A stretch of 8,295 bases of DNA from positions 1-8,295 of the forward strand of contig JAJXVW010000020.1 of assembly GCA_021781935.1 (NCBI GenBank), given 5' to 3'. Origin of the DNA: a bacterium. Its GTDB lineage: Bacteria; Patescibacteriota; Minisyncoccia; Phycocordibacterales; Phycocordibacteraceae. Within the stretch, counting starts at the first letter, position 1. Every line of letters starts with the position of its first letter. The notes beneath the pieces were generated by a model. It worked only from the letters and a program-made list of their open reading frames with translations. It was not told where the DNA came from and did not search any database. Position numbers and translations under genes: made by a program. This document shows positions 1-5,427 of the stretch, in pieces.

Positions 1-399
1 ATGGATTTGATTCCGGGCGGCTCGCGCGGGACGTACGGCGCGCGAGCGCTCCTGAATGAGATCGTGCCGCAACGCTTCAAAGCGGGCGTCATGCGGAAGA
101 TCGTCTTCACAGCCGTAGAGTTTGCAGAAAAATGCCTCGTACTGCGCATGCTTCGGTGCGATCATAGACGCGCTTCGGATCGCGTCAGTGATCGCCGCGT
201 GCGGGGCGAGACCCGCGCGCATGCTCTCTTCAGCCCGATCTGCCATGGTATCCAAGAGCTCTCGCGAGAGAATCGGATGCTCGCGACTCGGACCATTCAC
301 GCTATAGCTCCTAAAGAGGAGTTCGATGCGCGCGTCGCGTTCCGCGCGCGTCATTTCCGTCTTTGGCGCGGCTCCGAATCGTCCGGCCTCGAACGTCAT
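1..399 (-). CDS. Unrecognised protein, 3' end outside the window
   Basis: The minus strand is open from an ATG at 399 to the window edge: 133 codons and no stop, so the gene is partial at its C-terminus. It starts 4 nt after the yqeY stop and is probably cotranscribed with it. The protein begins MTFEAGRFGAAPKTEMTRAE and is soluble, helical in character and rich in Arg, Ala and Glu. It has two Cys (in FFCKLYGCED), no signal peptide and no membrane segment. No Shine-Dalgarno precedes the ATG. An in-frame ATG at codon 16 is an alternative start. I do not recognise the family. A plus-strand frame in the same codon register is also open, but its Arg/His-rich product looks like a mirror of this one, and the operon-like spacing favours the minus strand. 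Confidence 0.6.
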   Translation of the reverse strand, partial: MTFEAGRFGAAPKTEMTRAERDARIELLFRSYSVNGPSREHPILSRELLDTMADRAEESMRAGLAPHAAITDAIRSASMIAPKHAQYEAFFCKLYGCEDDLPHDARFEALRHDLIQERSRAVRPARAARNQIH

Positions 400-403
400 A
401 CGC

Positions 404-859
404 TTAGGCGAGTAGCGAATCGACTACGGCTTTGACATCACCGCCATCCGCTTGTCCTTTGAGCTCCTTCATCACCGCGCCCATGAGACGGCCCGCATCG
501 GCCTTCGAGTTCGCGCCGAGTTCCGCCATATTCGCCTTTGCAATCGGTTCGATCTGCTCGCGGGTCATGGTTTCCGGGAGATACGCCTCGATGATGGCAA
601 GCTCCAGCTTTTCTGGTTCCGCAAGTTCCGGTCGGCCGCCATTCGTGAATTGCTCGATGGAGTCCTTGCGCTGATTCGCGGCACGCTTCAATACGGCGGC
701 AGCATCCTCGTCGGAGAGAAGGCCGGTGGGACCGAGCTTCTTCACGACGGCTTCGTTCGTCATCGCAGTCACCACGGAGCGGAGCGTGCGAAGCCGCACT
801 TCGTCTTTGGCGCGCATGGCGTCCGGGATAGCCTTCTTCAGGGTTTCGTGGATGGTCAT
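404..859 (-). CDS. yqeY: GatB/YqeY domain protein
   Basis: This 151-aa protein covers the whole YqeY family length. YqeY resembles the C-terminal helical tail domain of GatB, the tRNA-dependent amidotransferase subunit, and is thought to bind tRNA; its exact cellular role is unsettled. Family features visible here are the N-terminal helix with LRTLRSVVTAM (about residues 24-34), the conserved RKDSIEQFTNGGRPELAEPE region (about 64-83), the IIEAYLP block, and the C-terminal GRLMGAVMKELKGQADGG segment. It is soluble, with no signal peptide. The start at 859 fits a perfect TATAAT -10 box ending 6 nt upstream, which predicts an mRNA that begins at the ATG itself. The gene is divergent from the 79-aa gene at 881 and is followed after 4 nt by another leftward gene. 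No GatCAB gene lies in the window. Confidence 0.93.
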   Translation of the reverse strand: MTIHETLKKAIPDAMRAKDEVRLRTLRSVVTAMTNEAVVKKLGPTGLLSDEDAAAVLKRAANQRKDSIEQFTNGGRPELAEPEKLELAIIEAYLPETMTREQIEPIAKANMAELGANSKADAGRLMGAVMKELKGQADGGDVKAVVDSLLA

Positions 860-865
860 GGCCGG

Positions 866-871
866 ATTATA
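866..871 (-). promoter_or_regulatory. -10 box of the yqeY promoter
   Basis: Read on the minus strand the sequence is TATAAT, a perfect sigma70-type -10 box. With the usual 6-nt gap, transcription would start at about 859, the A of the yqeY ATG, giving a leaderless mRNA. No good -35 is visible; the best candidate at 16-nt spacing matches 3 of 6. The box overlaps the plus-strand -10 of the divergent gene. Confidence 0.65.
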
Positions 872-873
872 CT
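868..873 (+). promoter_or_regulatory. -10 box of the divergent rightward promoter
   Basis: TATACT matches the -10 consensus at 5 of 6 positions. Its end lies 7 nt before the ATG at 881, so transcription would start at 880-881 and the mRNA would be leaderless. A recognisable -35 is lacking. It shares four bases with the minus-strand TATAAT, so polymerase can probably occupy only one direction at a time. Confidence 0.5.
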
Positions 874-880
874 ATAGGGC

Positions 881-1120
881 ATGAGCATGGAATCAGGGCC
901 AGAGAAGCCGGCATGGACCCAGGAGAAGGTCCTCAATGAGATCAGGAGCGCTCAGTCTGAGATCATGCAGACTGGAGCGGGGACCTCGGAGCTGAATATC
1001 CTGAAGGATATCGAGACAGATTATTTGAATGGGACCACGACCGCGGAGGAGACGGTCGCGAAGGTGCGGCGCTTCCGCATAAGCGACCCGACGAACGATC
1101 AGCGTAACGACTACCACTAG
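881..1120 (+). CDS. Small unrecognised protein upstream of rmuC
   Basis: This 79-aa acidic, soluble protein begins MSMESGPEKPAWTQEKVLNE. It looks mostly helical up to about residue 66 and has a polar tail (DPTNDQRNDYH). There is no signal peptide, membrane segment or cysteine. The start at 881 fits the -10 box at 868-873 and a leaderless transcript; an ATG two codons later (887) is an alternative. Its TAG stop is 3 nt before the rmuC ATG, so the two are very probably one transcript and may be translationally linked. I do not recognise the family. The coding call rests on promoter placement, operon spacing and a normal amino-acid composition. Confidence 0.72.
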   Translation: MSMESGPEKPAWTQEKVLNEIRSAQSEIMQTGAGTSELNILKDIETDYLNGTTTAEETVAKVRRFRISDPTNDQRNDYH

Positions 1121-1123
1121 CCT

Positions 1124-2194
1124 ATGGATCCGCTCTCAATCGCGCTCAGCATTATCGCGCTCGTCGTCGTACAGCTCATAAGCCTCTCGTTCATCTTCGG
1201 GTGGCTGAAGAAGAACAATGCGGACGCGGAGACGCAGACAACATCCTCGGACGGCCTCGTCATGCTACAGCAGCAGCTCCAGGACCTCTCAAAGACCTTG
1301 GATGCGCGCGTTGCCGAGAGCTCGAAAGCGATGCAGGAGCATGCGCATCGACAGTTTTCTGAATCCACGCGGCTCATTAAGGAAATCACCGAAGAGGTGA
1401 CGAGCGTGAAGGAAATCGGCCGGCAGACGCAGAGCTTTGCAGAGCAGCTTAAGGGGCTCCAGGACATCCTCAAGAATCCGAAGCAGCGCGGCGTCCTCGG
1501 CGAGTACTATCTCGAGACGGTATTGAAGAACGTGCTCCCGCCCGGCATGTATCAGATTCAGTATCCGTTTGAGAACGGAGAAATCGTGGATGCGGCCGTA
1601 TTCGTGAACGATAAAGTAGTGCCAATCGACTCGAAGTTCTCCTTGGAGAACTACAATCGCCTCGTGAACGCGCCGGAGAGCGAGAAACCAGCGCTCGAGA
1701 AGGCCTTCGTAAACGACCTCAAGCTCCGCATACAGGAGACCGCTAAATACATCCGTCCGGAAGAGAAGACCATGGATTTCGCGTTCATGTTCATTCCGAG
1801 CGAGGCCATCTACTACGACCTGCTCACGAATCAGGTCGGCGGCGGAGAAGATGAAAACCTCATTCAACGAGCGGCCGGGAAGTATAAGGTCATCATCGTC
1901 TCGCCGACCTCATTCCTCGCGTACCTCCAGACGGTCATGCAGGGACTAAAGGCGATGGAAATCGAGAAGCGCGCCGAAGATATCCAGAAGCGAGTAGGGG
2001 AACTCGGTAAGCACATGGGCAAGTATGAAGAGTTCTTTAAGAAGCTCGGTGCCTCCCTTGGCACCAGCGTGTCCCACTACAACAGCGCCTACAAGGAGCT
2101 CGGCAAGATAGATAAGGACATCTACCGCATAGCGGGGGAGAAGAACGGCACCGAACCCGAGCTCCTCGACAGGCCTTCGCTTGATAACGAGTAG
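1124..2194 (+). CDS. rmuC: DNA recombination protein RmuC homologue
   Basis: This 356-aa protein has the RmuC family layout. An N-terminal membrane helix (about residues 5-27) is followed by a polar coiled coil (about 44-115). The conserved RmuC domain (about 117-335) has a nuclease-like core with VDAAVF (D156), PIDSKF (D169, K171) and FMFIPSEAIYYDLL (222-234). A further helical part includes SPTSFLAYLQTVMQGLKAME (260-279). D156 with D169-x-K171 resembles a PD-(D/E)xK active-site arrangement. In Escherichia coli RmuC limits inversions at short inverted repeats and is thought to act as a membrane-anchored nuclease; the activity of this copy is inferred. The ATG is 3 nt after the preceding stop, with no Shine-Dalgarno. 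It is shorter than E. coli RmuC but typical of compact bacterial versions. Confidence 0.93.
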   Translation: MDPLSIALSIIALVVVQLISLSFIFGWLKKNNADAETQTTSSDGLVMLQQQLQDLSKTLDARVAESSKAMQEHAHRQFSESTRLIKEITEEVTSVKEIGRQTQSFAEQLKGLQDILKNPKQRGVLGEYYLETVLKNVLPPGMYQIQYPFENGEIVDAAVFVNDKVVPIDSKFSLENYNRLVNAPESEKPALEKAFVNDLKLRIQETAKYIRPEEKTMDFAFMFIPSEAIYYDLLTNQVGGGEDENLIQRAAGKYKVIIVSPTSFLAYLQTVMQGLKAMEIEKRAEDIQKRVGELGKHMGKYEEFFKKLGASLGTSVSHYNSAYKELGKIDKDIYRIAGEKNGTEPELLDRPSLDNE

Positions 2195-2198
2195 CGTG

Positions 2199-2224
2199 GA
2201 TGCGCTCCGGCGCACCTGCGCATC
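2199..2224 (+). terminator. Hairpin after rmuC, possible terminator
   Basis: GATGCGC (2199-2205) pairs perfectly with GCGCATC (2218-2224) around a 12-nt loop. A smaller alternative stem pairs TGCGC (2201-2205) with GCGCA (2210-2214). It starts 4 nt after the rmuC stop. No T-run follows, so intrinsic termination would be weak; it may instead protect the 3' end. A second small stem, CATTG/CAATG (2224-2228 with 2235-2239), follows directly. Confidence 0.35.
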
Positions 2225-2261
2225 ATTGCCCGCCCAATGGCTAGCATTTAAACGCGTGGCC

Positions 2262-2290
2262 TTGTGTTTTAGGGGCCCGAATGCTATATT
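2262..2290 (+). promoter_or_regulatory. rplU promoter with extended -10
   Basis: TTGTGT (2262-2267), a 17-nt spacer and TATATT (2285-2290) form a sigma70-like promoter. TGC immediately upstream of the -10 gives the extended -10 motif TGnTATATT. The predicted start is about 2297, leaving only about 3 nt before the rplU ATG at 2300. Confidence 0.7.
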
Positions 2291-2299
2291 TTCCGCACT

Positions 2300-2617
2300 A
2301 TGGAAGTGGCCGTAATAAAGACCGGGGGCAAGCAGTACGTCGTCTCTAAGGGCGATGTGGTGACTATCGAGAAGCTCGCCGGTGAGCACAAGAAGGGCGA
2401 CGCCGTTATCTTCAACGAGGTTCTCCTTGTCGACAACGGCTCGGACACGACCATTGGCGCGCCTACGATCAAAGGCGCGGAGGTCAAGGGCACCATCGAG
2501 TCCGTATCTCGTGCGAAGAAGCTCGAAGTCGTGAAGTACAAGCCGAAGAGCCGCTACTTCAAGCGCCGTGGCCACAAGCAGCCGGTTTTGAAAGTCAAAA
2601 TCGACAGCATCTCTTAA
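2300..2617 (+). CDS. rplU: 50S ribosomal protein L21
   Basis: This 105-aa protein matches the usual bacterial L21 length. It opens with the family signature AVIKTGGKQYVVSKGDVV (residues 4-21) and continues into EKLAGEHKKGD. It carries the basic 23S rRNA-binding segment KYKPKSRYFKRRGHKQPVLK near the C-terminus (about 80-99). L21 is a large-subunit protein that contacts domain I/II of 23S rRNA and L20. The ATG at 2300 is the only sensible start and sits just downstream of an extended -10 promoter, so the mRNA has almost no leader and no Shine-Dalgarno. The usual partner gene rpmA (L27) does not follow; two hairpins and a DEAD-box helicase do. Confidence 0.97.
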   Translation: MEVAVIKTGGKQYVVSKGDVVTIEKLAGEHKKGDAVIFNEVLLVDNGSDTTIGAPTIKGAEVKGTIESVSRAKKLEVVKYKPKSRYFKRRGHKQPVLKVKIDSIS

Positions 2618-2620
2618 TCA

Positions 2621-2666
2621 ACGACGCGGATCGTGCGTCGTAGCTGTTCTGGACGTCAGTCCGGAA
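2621..2666 (+). terminator. Two tandem hairpins after rplU
   Basis: Stem 1: ACGACGC (2621-2627) pairs perfectly with GCGTCGT (2635-2641) around a 7-nt loop, starting 3 nt after the rplU stop. Stem 2: TTCTGGAC (2647-2654) pairs with GTCCGGAA (2659-2666) around a GTCA loop, 8 bp with one T-G wobble. Neither has a following T-run. They could weaken read-through into the helicase gene or stabilise the rplU 3' end. Confidence 0.45.
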
Positions 2667-2690
2667 TGGCACTACTAGTTACACCACTCA

Positions 2691-4052
2691 ATGCAAATAG
2701 GCAGATGGAATCACCAGGGTTCCTCAGATTCGAATTCAGGTTCAGGCCAGCATAAAGCGCGTCGTCGTTCCGAGGACTTGAACCCGGAGGATTTTAAGGC
2801 GTATGCGATTCCCGCGCGCGGCGGACGCGGGGATCGCCGTAGCCCAGGAAGGAGCGGGCGACGCTTCGATGATCGCGGTGGCAACGGCCGCCGCGGAGGG
2901 AGCTTTTCCGCCCCGCGCCGTGCTCGCGGAGGGTTTCGCTCATTCGGCGAGACGGAGACAGAAATTCAGAAATTCATAAATCGCGCCCCGACGATCGAGG
3001 AAGCCGATGCCCCCTATAATCCGAAACATCGTTTCGGCGAACTCCCGTTTCTCCCGAAGCTGAAGGAAAATATCGAGCGTAAAGGGTACGACCTTCCGAC
3101 CCCCATTCAGGATCAAGTCATTCCGGAGATTCTTGCCGGGAAGGACGTGGTCGGTCTCGCAGAGACCGGCAGCGGCAAGACCGCCGCGTTCCTTCTTCCG
3201 CTCATACAGAAGGTCATGCTTTTTCCTGAGGAGCGCGTGCTTATCATGGCACCCACACGGGAACTTGCCGTGCAGATCGAAACGGAGCTCGCGAGCTTCG
3301 CCAGGGGCCTCGGTTTCCGCGGCATGGTCGCGGTAGGCGGCGCGAATATCATGCCGCAGATAAAGCAGCTCAAGTGGGACCCGTCATTTGTGATCGGGAC
3401 TCCCGGGCGGCTCAAAGACCTCATGGAGCGAAAGAGCCTCGATCTATCCCGCTTCGGTACCGTCGTGCTTGACGAGGCTGACCGCATGCTCGACATGGGT
3501 TTCATCGACGACATGCGGTTCATTCTCGGGAAAATGCGCGCTGAGCGTCACACGCTTTTCTTCAGCGCGACGATGGGGAAGGATATCGAGGCGCTCATCG
3601 GGGATTTCCTCAGGAACCCGGTGGTCATATCGGTAAAAAAGCGGGATACCTCCGCGAATGTCGACCAGGACGTGGTACGCATCGGCGGCGATAAGTTCGA
3701 GCAGCTTTGCGCGCTTCTTGAAGATCGTGAATTCACGCGCACGCTCATCTTCGTGCGTACGAAGCACGGCGCGGAGCGTCTCGCAAAGATGCTCTCCCGG
3801 AAGCGGATCTTCGCGGATTCGATCCATGGGGACAAGAGCCATAACGCACGGCTCCGCGCGCTCGAAGCATTCAAGCGTGGCAAGGTGAACGTGCTCGTTG
3901 CGACGGACGTCGCGGCCCGCGGACTCGACATCCCGGAGGTATCGCACGTCATTAACTATGATCTGCCGGGCACCTACGAGGACTACGTCCATCGTATTGG
4001 CCGCACGGGACGCGCAAGCGCCAAAGGCAAGGCCCTTACGTTCGTAGGCTAA
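2691..4052 (+). CDS. DEAD-box ATP-dependent RNA helicase
   Basis: This 453-aa protein unwinds or remodels RNA using ATP and probably serves ribosome assembly or mRNA turnover. A low-complexity, RG-rich N-terminal tail (about residues 1-90, with RGGRGDRR, DRGGNGRRGG and RARGGFR) precedes two RecA-like domains. Motifs in order: Q motif (F115, PTPIQ 136-140), Walker A AETGSGKT (157-164), PTREL (188-192), GG (216-217), TPGR (237-240), DEAD (261-264), SAT (292-294), ARGLD (409-413) and HRIGRTGR (434-441). All catalytic residues are present. The protein stops 12 residues after motif VI, shorter than RhlE or DeaD; a hairpin follows at once, and I recall CPR homologues that end similarly. The ATG at 2691 has no Shine-Dalgarno and no clear promoter, but no later Met occurs before the core. 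The family is certain, the subfamily is not. Confidence 0.95.
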   Translation: MQIGRWNHQGSSDSNSGSGQHKARRRSEDLNPEDFKAYAIPARGGRGDRRSPGRSGRRFDDRGGNGRRGGSFSAPRRARGGFRSFGETETEIQKFINRAPTIEEADAPYNPKHRFGELPFLPKLKENIERKGYDLPTPIQDQVIPEILAGKDVVGLAETGSGKTAAFLLPLIQKVMLFPEERVLIMAPTRELAVQIETELASFARGLGFRGMVAVGGANIMPQIKQLKWDPSFVIGTPGRLKDLMERKSLDLSRFGTVVLDEADRMLDMGFIDDMRFILGKMRAERHTLFFSATMGKDIEALIGDFLRNPVVISVKKRDTSANVDQDVVRIGGDKFEQLCALLEDREFTRTLIFVRTKHGAERLAKMLSRKRIFADSIHGDKSHNARLRALEAFKRGKVNVLVATDVAARGLDIPEVSHVINYDLPGTYEDYVHRIGRTGRASAKGKALTFVG

Positions 4053-4067
4053 GGCGATATTTTAGCA

Positions 4068-4095
4068 AAAAGGTTGCTTGACAAAGCAGCCTTTT
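4068..4095 (+). terminator. Intrinsic terminator after the helicase gene
   Basis: A 12-bp stem with one G-T wobble: AAAAGGTTGCTT (4068-4079) pairs with AAGCAGCCTTTT (4084-4095) around the loop GACA. It begins 15 nt after the helicase stop, and its right arm ends in T4, so it has the A-tract/stem/T-tract form of a bidirectional terminator. The top of the stem and the loop together spell TTGACA, the -35 box of the next promoter. Confidence 0.72.
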
Positions 4096-4105
4096 CGTGT
4101 ATTAT
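4078..4105 (+). promoter_or_regulatory. Promoter of the small membrane-protein gene
   Basis: A perfect -35 box TTGACA (4078-4083) is followed after 16 nt by TATTAT (4100-4105), 5 of 6 matches. Overlapping TATACA (4103-4108) is a second -10 option with a 19-nt spacer. Predicted start is 4112-4116. The -35 lies inside the terminator hairpin of the upstream gene. Confidence 0.75.
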
Positions 4106-4144
4106 ACACCACAGAATGCAAGCCGCACCTCGGGCTCAGGGGTT

Positions 4145-4148
4145 GGAG
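4145..4148 (+). promoter_or_regulatory. Shine-Dalgarno site that favours the 4155 start
   Basis: GGAG sits 6 nt before the ATG at 4155, within GGAGAG. It is one of very few convincing Shine-Dalgarno matches in the window and favours 4155 over the earlier in-frame ATG at 4116. Confidence 0.5.
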
Positions 4149-4154
4149 AGTGTC

Positions 4155-4574
4155 ATGCAAAGGTTAGACGTTGCGTTCCTCGTCGTCTTCTTTTCCTCGA
4201 TAATAGGTGGAATTATCTACGCACAGAATTACCGCCCAAGTCGAGAGCGTGTGGGACGCATAATCGGCGCATCATTCGGCATAATTGCCGCCGTGAGTGC
4301 CGTGGCGGAGTGCGTTATGATAAACATTAAGGCGGGCGGACTCGACTTTGGGGATTGCGCCCTGATCCTTTTAATCCCCGTGGTACTTTGGATAATCCCC
4401 GCGTATCTGACCTGGGGGATAACTAATAGCAACGCATTTGGAAGCCGGCGGGCGTGTTGCCGTCCCGAACACGCCGCACCAGGGGCAGAACCATTCGCGT
4501 CGTTCGGGAGGATCGCCTATCGACCACCAACCGCTGCACGCGCTGCAGTTGAAATGCGCGAGACGCTCATCTGA
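4155..4574 (+). CDS. Small three-helix membrane protein, tail doubtful
   Basis: From the ATG at 4155 the product is 139 aa. Three hydrophobic helices lie at about residues 4-22, 36-56 and 68-88, with a basic loop (YRPSRERVGR) between the first two. I do not recognise the family. The start is set by GGAG 6 nt upstream; an in-frame ATG at 4116 lies about 4 nt after the predicted transcription start and could be used leaderlessly, adding 13 residues. The N-terminal part is well supported by a strong promoter and the helices. The tail after about residue 90 is Ala/Arg/Pro-rich, resembles antisense translation, and overlaps the zinc-ribbon gene on the other strand. A G5 run at 4414-4418 directly precedes stops in both other frames (4420-4429), so the true protein may end just after helix 3 at about 89 residues. 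Confidence 0.6.
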   Translation: MQRLDVAFLVVFFSSIIGGIIYAQNYRPSRERVGRIIGASFGIIAAVSAVAECVMINIKAGGLDFGDCALILLIPVVLWIIPAYLTWGITNSNAFGSRRACCRPEHAAPGAEPFASFGRIAYRPPTAARAAVEMRETLI

Positions 4575-4589
4575 ACGTCTATGCGTCAT
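4371..4589 (-). CDS. Small zinc-ribbon protein
   Basis: This 72-aa frame starts 11 nt inside the recR 3' end, in a different frame, and is the last gene of the leftward cluster. It has two CxxC knuckles, C15-x2-C18 and C35-x2-C38, separated by 16 residues rich in Trp and charge (GWWSIGDPPERREWF), which is the layout of a Cys4 zinc ribbon. I recall short zinc-ribbon proteins with a similar WWSI...FCPWCG pattern but cannot name a family. Such ribbons usually bind nucleic acid or protein; the role here is unknown. Residues after about 40 look less structured, and this part lies opposite the third helix and tail of the plus-strand membrane protein, so the true 3' end is uncertain. Coupling to recR translation by the overlap is plausible. 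Confidence 0.6.
   Translation of the reverse strand: MTHRRSDERLAHFNCSACSGWWSIGDPPERREWFCPWCGVFGTATRPPASKCVAISYPPGQIRGDYPKYHGD
4451..4475. terminator. Inverted repeat between the convergent gene ends
   Basis: GGCGTGTT (4451-4458) pairs perfectly with AACACGCC (4468-4475) around a 9-nt loop. No T-run follows on either strand. It lies where the plus-strand membrane gene and the minus-strand zinc-ribbon gene overlap and could act as a shared 3' structure. It lies within coding sequence as currently drawn, so it may be chance in GC-rich DNA. Confidence 0.25.
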
Positions 4590-5181
4590 GCCGGTTCGAG
4601 AGCGCCGCGCGTACCGTTTCGGCGTCCGAATATTCGAGTTCGCTTCCGGTCGCGAGCCCGCGTCCGAGCGCCGTTATGCGCACGCGATCGCGAAGAGGGG
4701 AGAGAAGCTCGCGCACGCGATCCGCCGTATGCTCGCCCTCGGAAGTCGCGGAGAGCGCGAGTACGATCTCGGAAAGTCCGGACTGGAGCCGACGTTCAAC
4801 CGCATGCACGAGCTCGCGTTCTCGGATGGCGCCCTTGCCCGAGAGCGTAAGTACGCCGCCGAGCACGAAATACCGACCTTTATAGGTGCCGGCGCGTTCT
4901 ACGGACGCGAGGTCCTGGTCCTTCTCGACGACCATGAGAAGCGCGTCCTCGCGCCGCGGATCCGCACAGTAGTTGCAAATGGGCGCATTCGAACCGTTGA
5001 AGAAACGTAGGCACTCCGGGCATTGCCGGACATCCTTACCGAGATCAACGATAAGTGCGGCGAGCGACGCGCGCTCAGCGGGCTGCGCAGCGAGCAAGTG
5101 ATACACGAACCGCTTCCCCTGGCGAGGACCGATGCCCGGGAAGCGCGCGAACACGGAAGCAAGCTCGTCGATCCGGTCCAT
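4579..5181 (-). CDS. recR: Recombination protein RecR
   Basis: This 200-aa protein has the standard RecR length and layout. The N-terminal helix-hairpin-helix (FPGIGPRQGKR, about residues 14-24) binds DNA. A Cys4 zinc finger follows (C54, C57, C69, C72). The Toprim domain includes VVEKDQDLASVE (84-95) with E86 and YFVLGGVLTLSGKG (104-117). The C-terminal block is GRGLATGSELEYSDAETV (173-190). RecR forms a ring on DNA and, with RecO and RecF where present, loads RecA onto gapped single strands. In many bacteria it lies in dnaX-ybaB-recR; here it is 1 nt downstream of the CBU_0592-like gene in a cluster with dnaB and cysS. No Shine-Dalgarno is visible, so translational coupling is likely. No defect is seen. 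Confidence 0.96.
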   Translation of the reverse strand: MDRIDELASVFARFPGIGPRQGKRFVYHLLAAQPAERASLAALIVDLGKDVRQCPECLRFFNGSNAPICNYCADPRREDALLMVVEKDQDLASVERAGTYKGRYFVLGGVLTLSGKGAIRERELVHAVERRLQSGLSEIVLALSATSEGEHTADRVRELLSPLRDRVRITALGRGLATGSELEYSDAETVRAALSNRHDA

Positions 5182-5182
5182 G

Positions 5183-5427
5183 CTACGGCAAATGAAGAAG
5201 GATGTTCACGATAGCGACGAACGCAATCAACGCCCACACGAGGTTCAGCCAGAACGGTTGATAATCGCGTCGAACCCATGTTTCGATCGTGACGCCGAGC
5301 GCGCCCGTGAAGTTCAGTCCCTGATACAGGAGACTCGTCGCCGGCAGTATGAGGGCAGAGACGAGCGCATACGCAACGATCGTCGCGATGACGCCATACC
5401 AACCGACCCAGCCTATGGCTCGTTGCG

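Noticed and set aside
1..435. Plus-strand open frame of 144 codons at the left edge
   Set aside because: It lies opposite the open minus-strand frame that continues the yqeY operon. Its product is Arg/His-rich with the look of an antisense translation, and it runs into the 3' end of yqeY.
1289..1867. Minus-strand frame of 192 codons inside rmuC
   Set aside because: rmuC is clearly coding here with conserved motifs. The opposite frame has no recognisable features and no promoter or start context.
2195..2299. tRNA or riboswitch in the rmuC-rplU gap
   Set aside because: Only short stems are present. There is no cloverleaf and no known aptamer pattern, and the rplU promoter lies at the end of the gap, so little of it would be in the rplU mRNA.
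1946..2575. Minus-strand frame of 209 codons across the rmuC-rplU junction
   Set aside because: It spans two confident plus-strand genes and the rplU promoter. Long antisense frames are expected at this GC content.
3444..3992. Minus-strand frames opposite the helicase core
   Set aside because: They cover helicase motifs DEAD to ARGLD and are mirrors of a confident gene.
4036..4067. Frameshift that would restore a longer helicase C-terminus
   Set aside because: The stop is followed at once by the terminator hairpin, and no alternative frame continues a RecA2-like sequence. The short end looks genuine.
4438..5010. Plus-strand frame of 190 codons opposite recR
   Set aside because: recR on the minus strand has its zinc finger, Toprim and C-terminal motifs in this interval. 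The plus product is Arg/Glu-rich with no domain.
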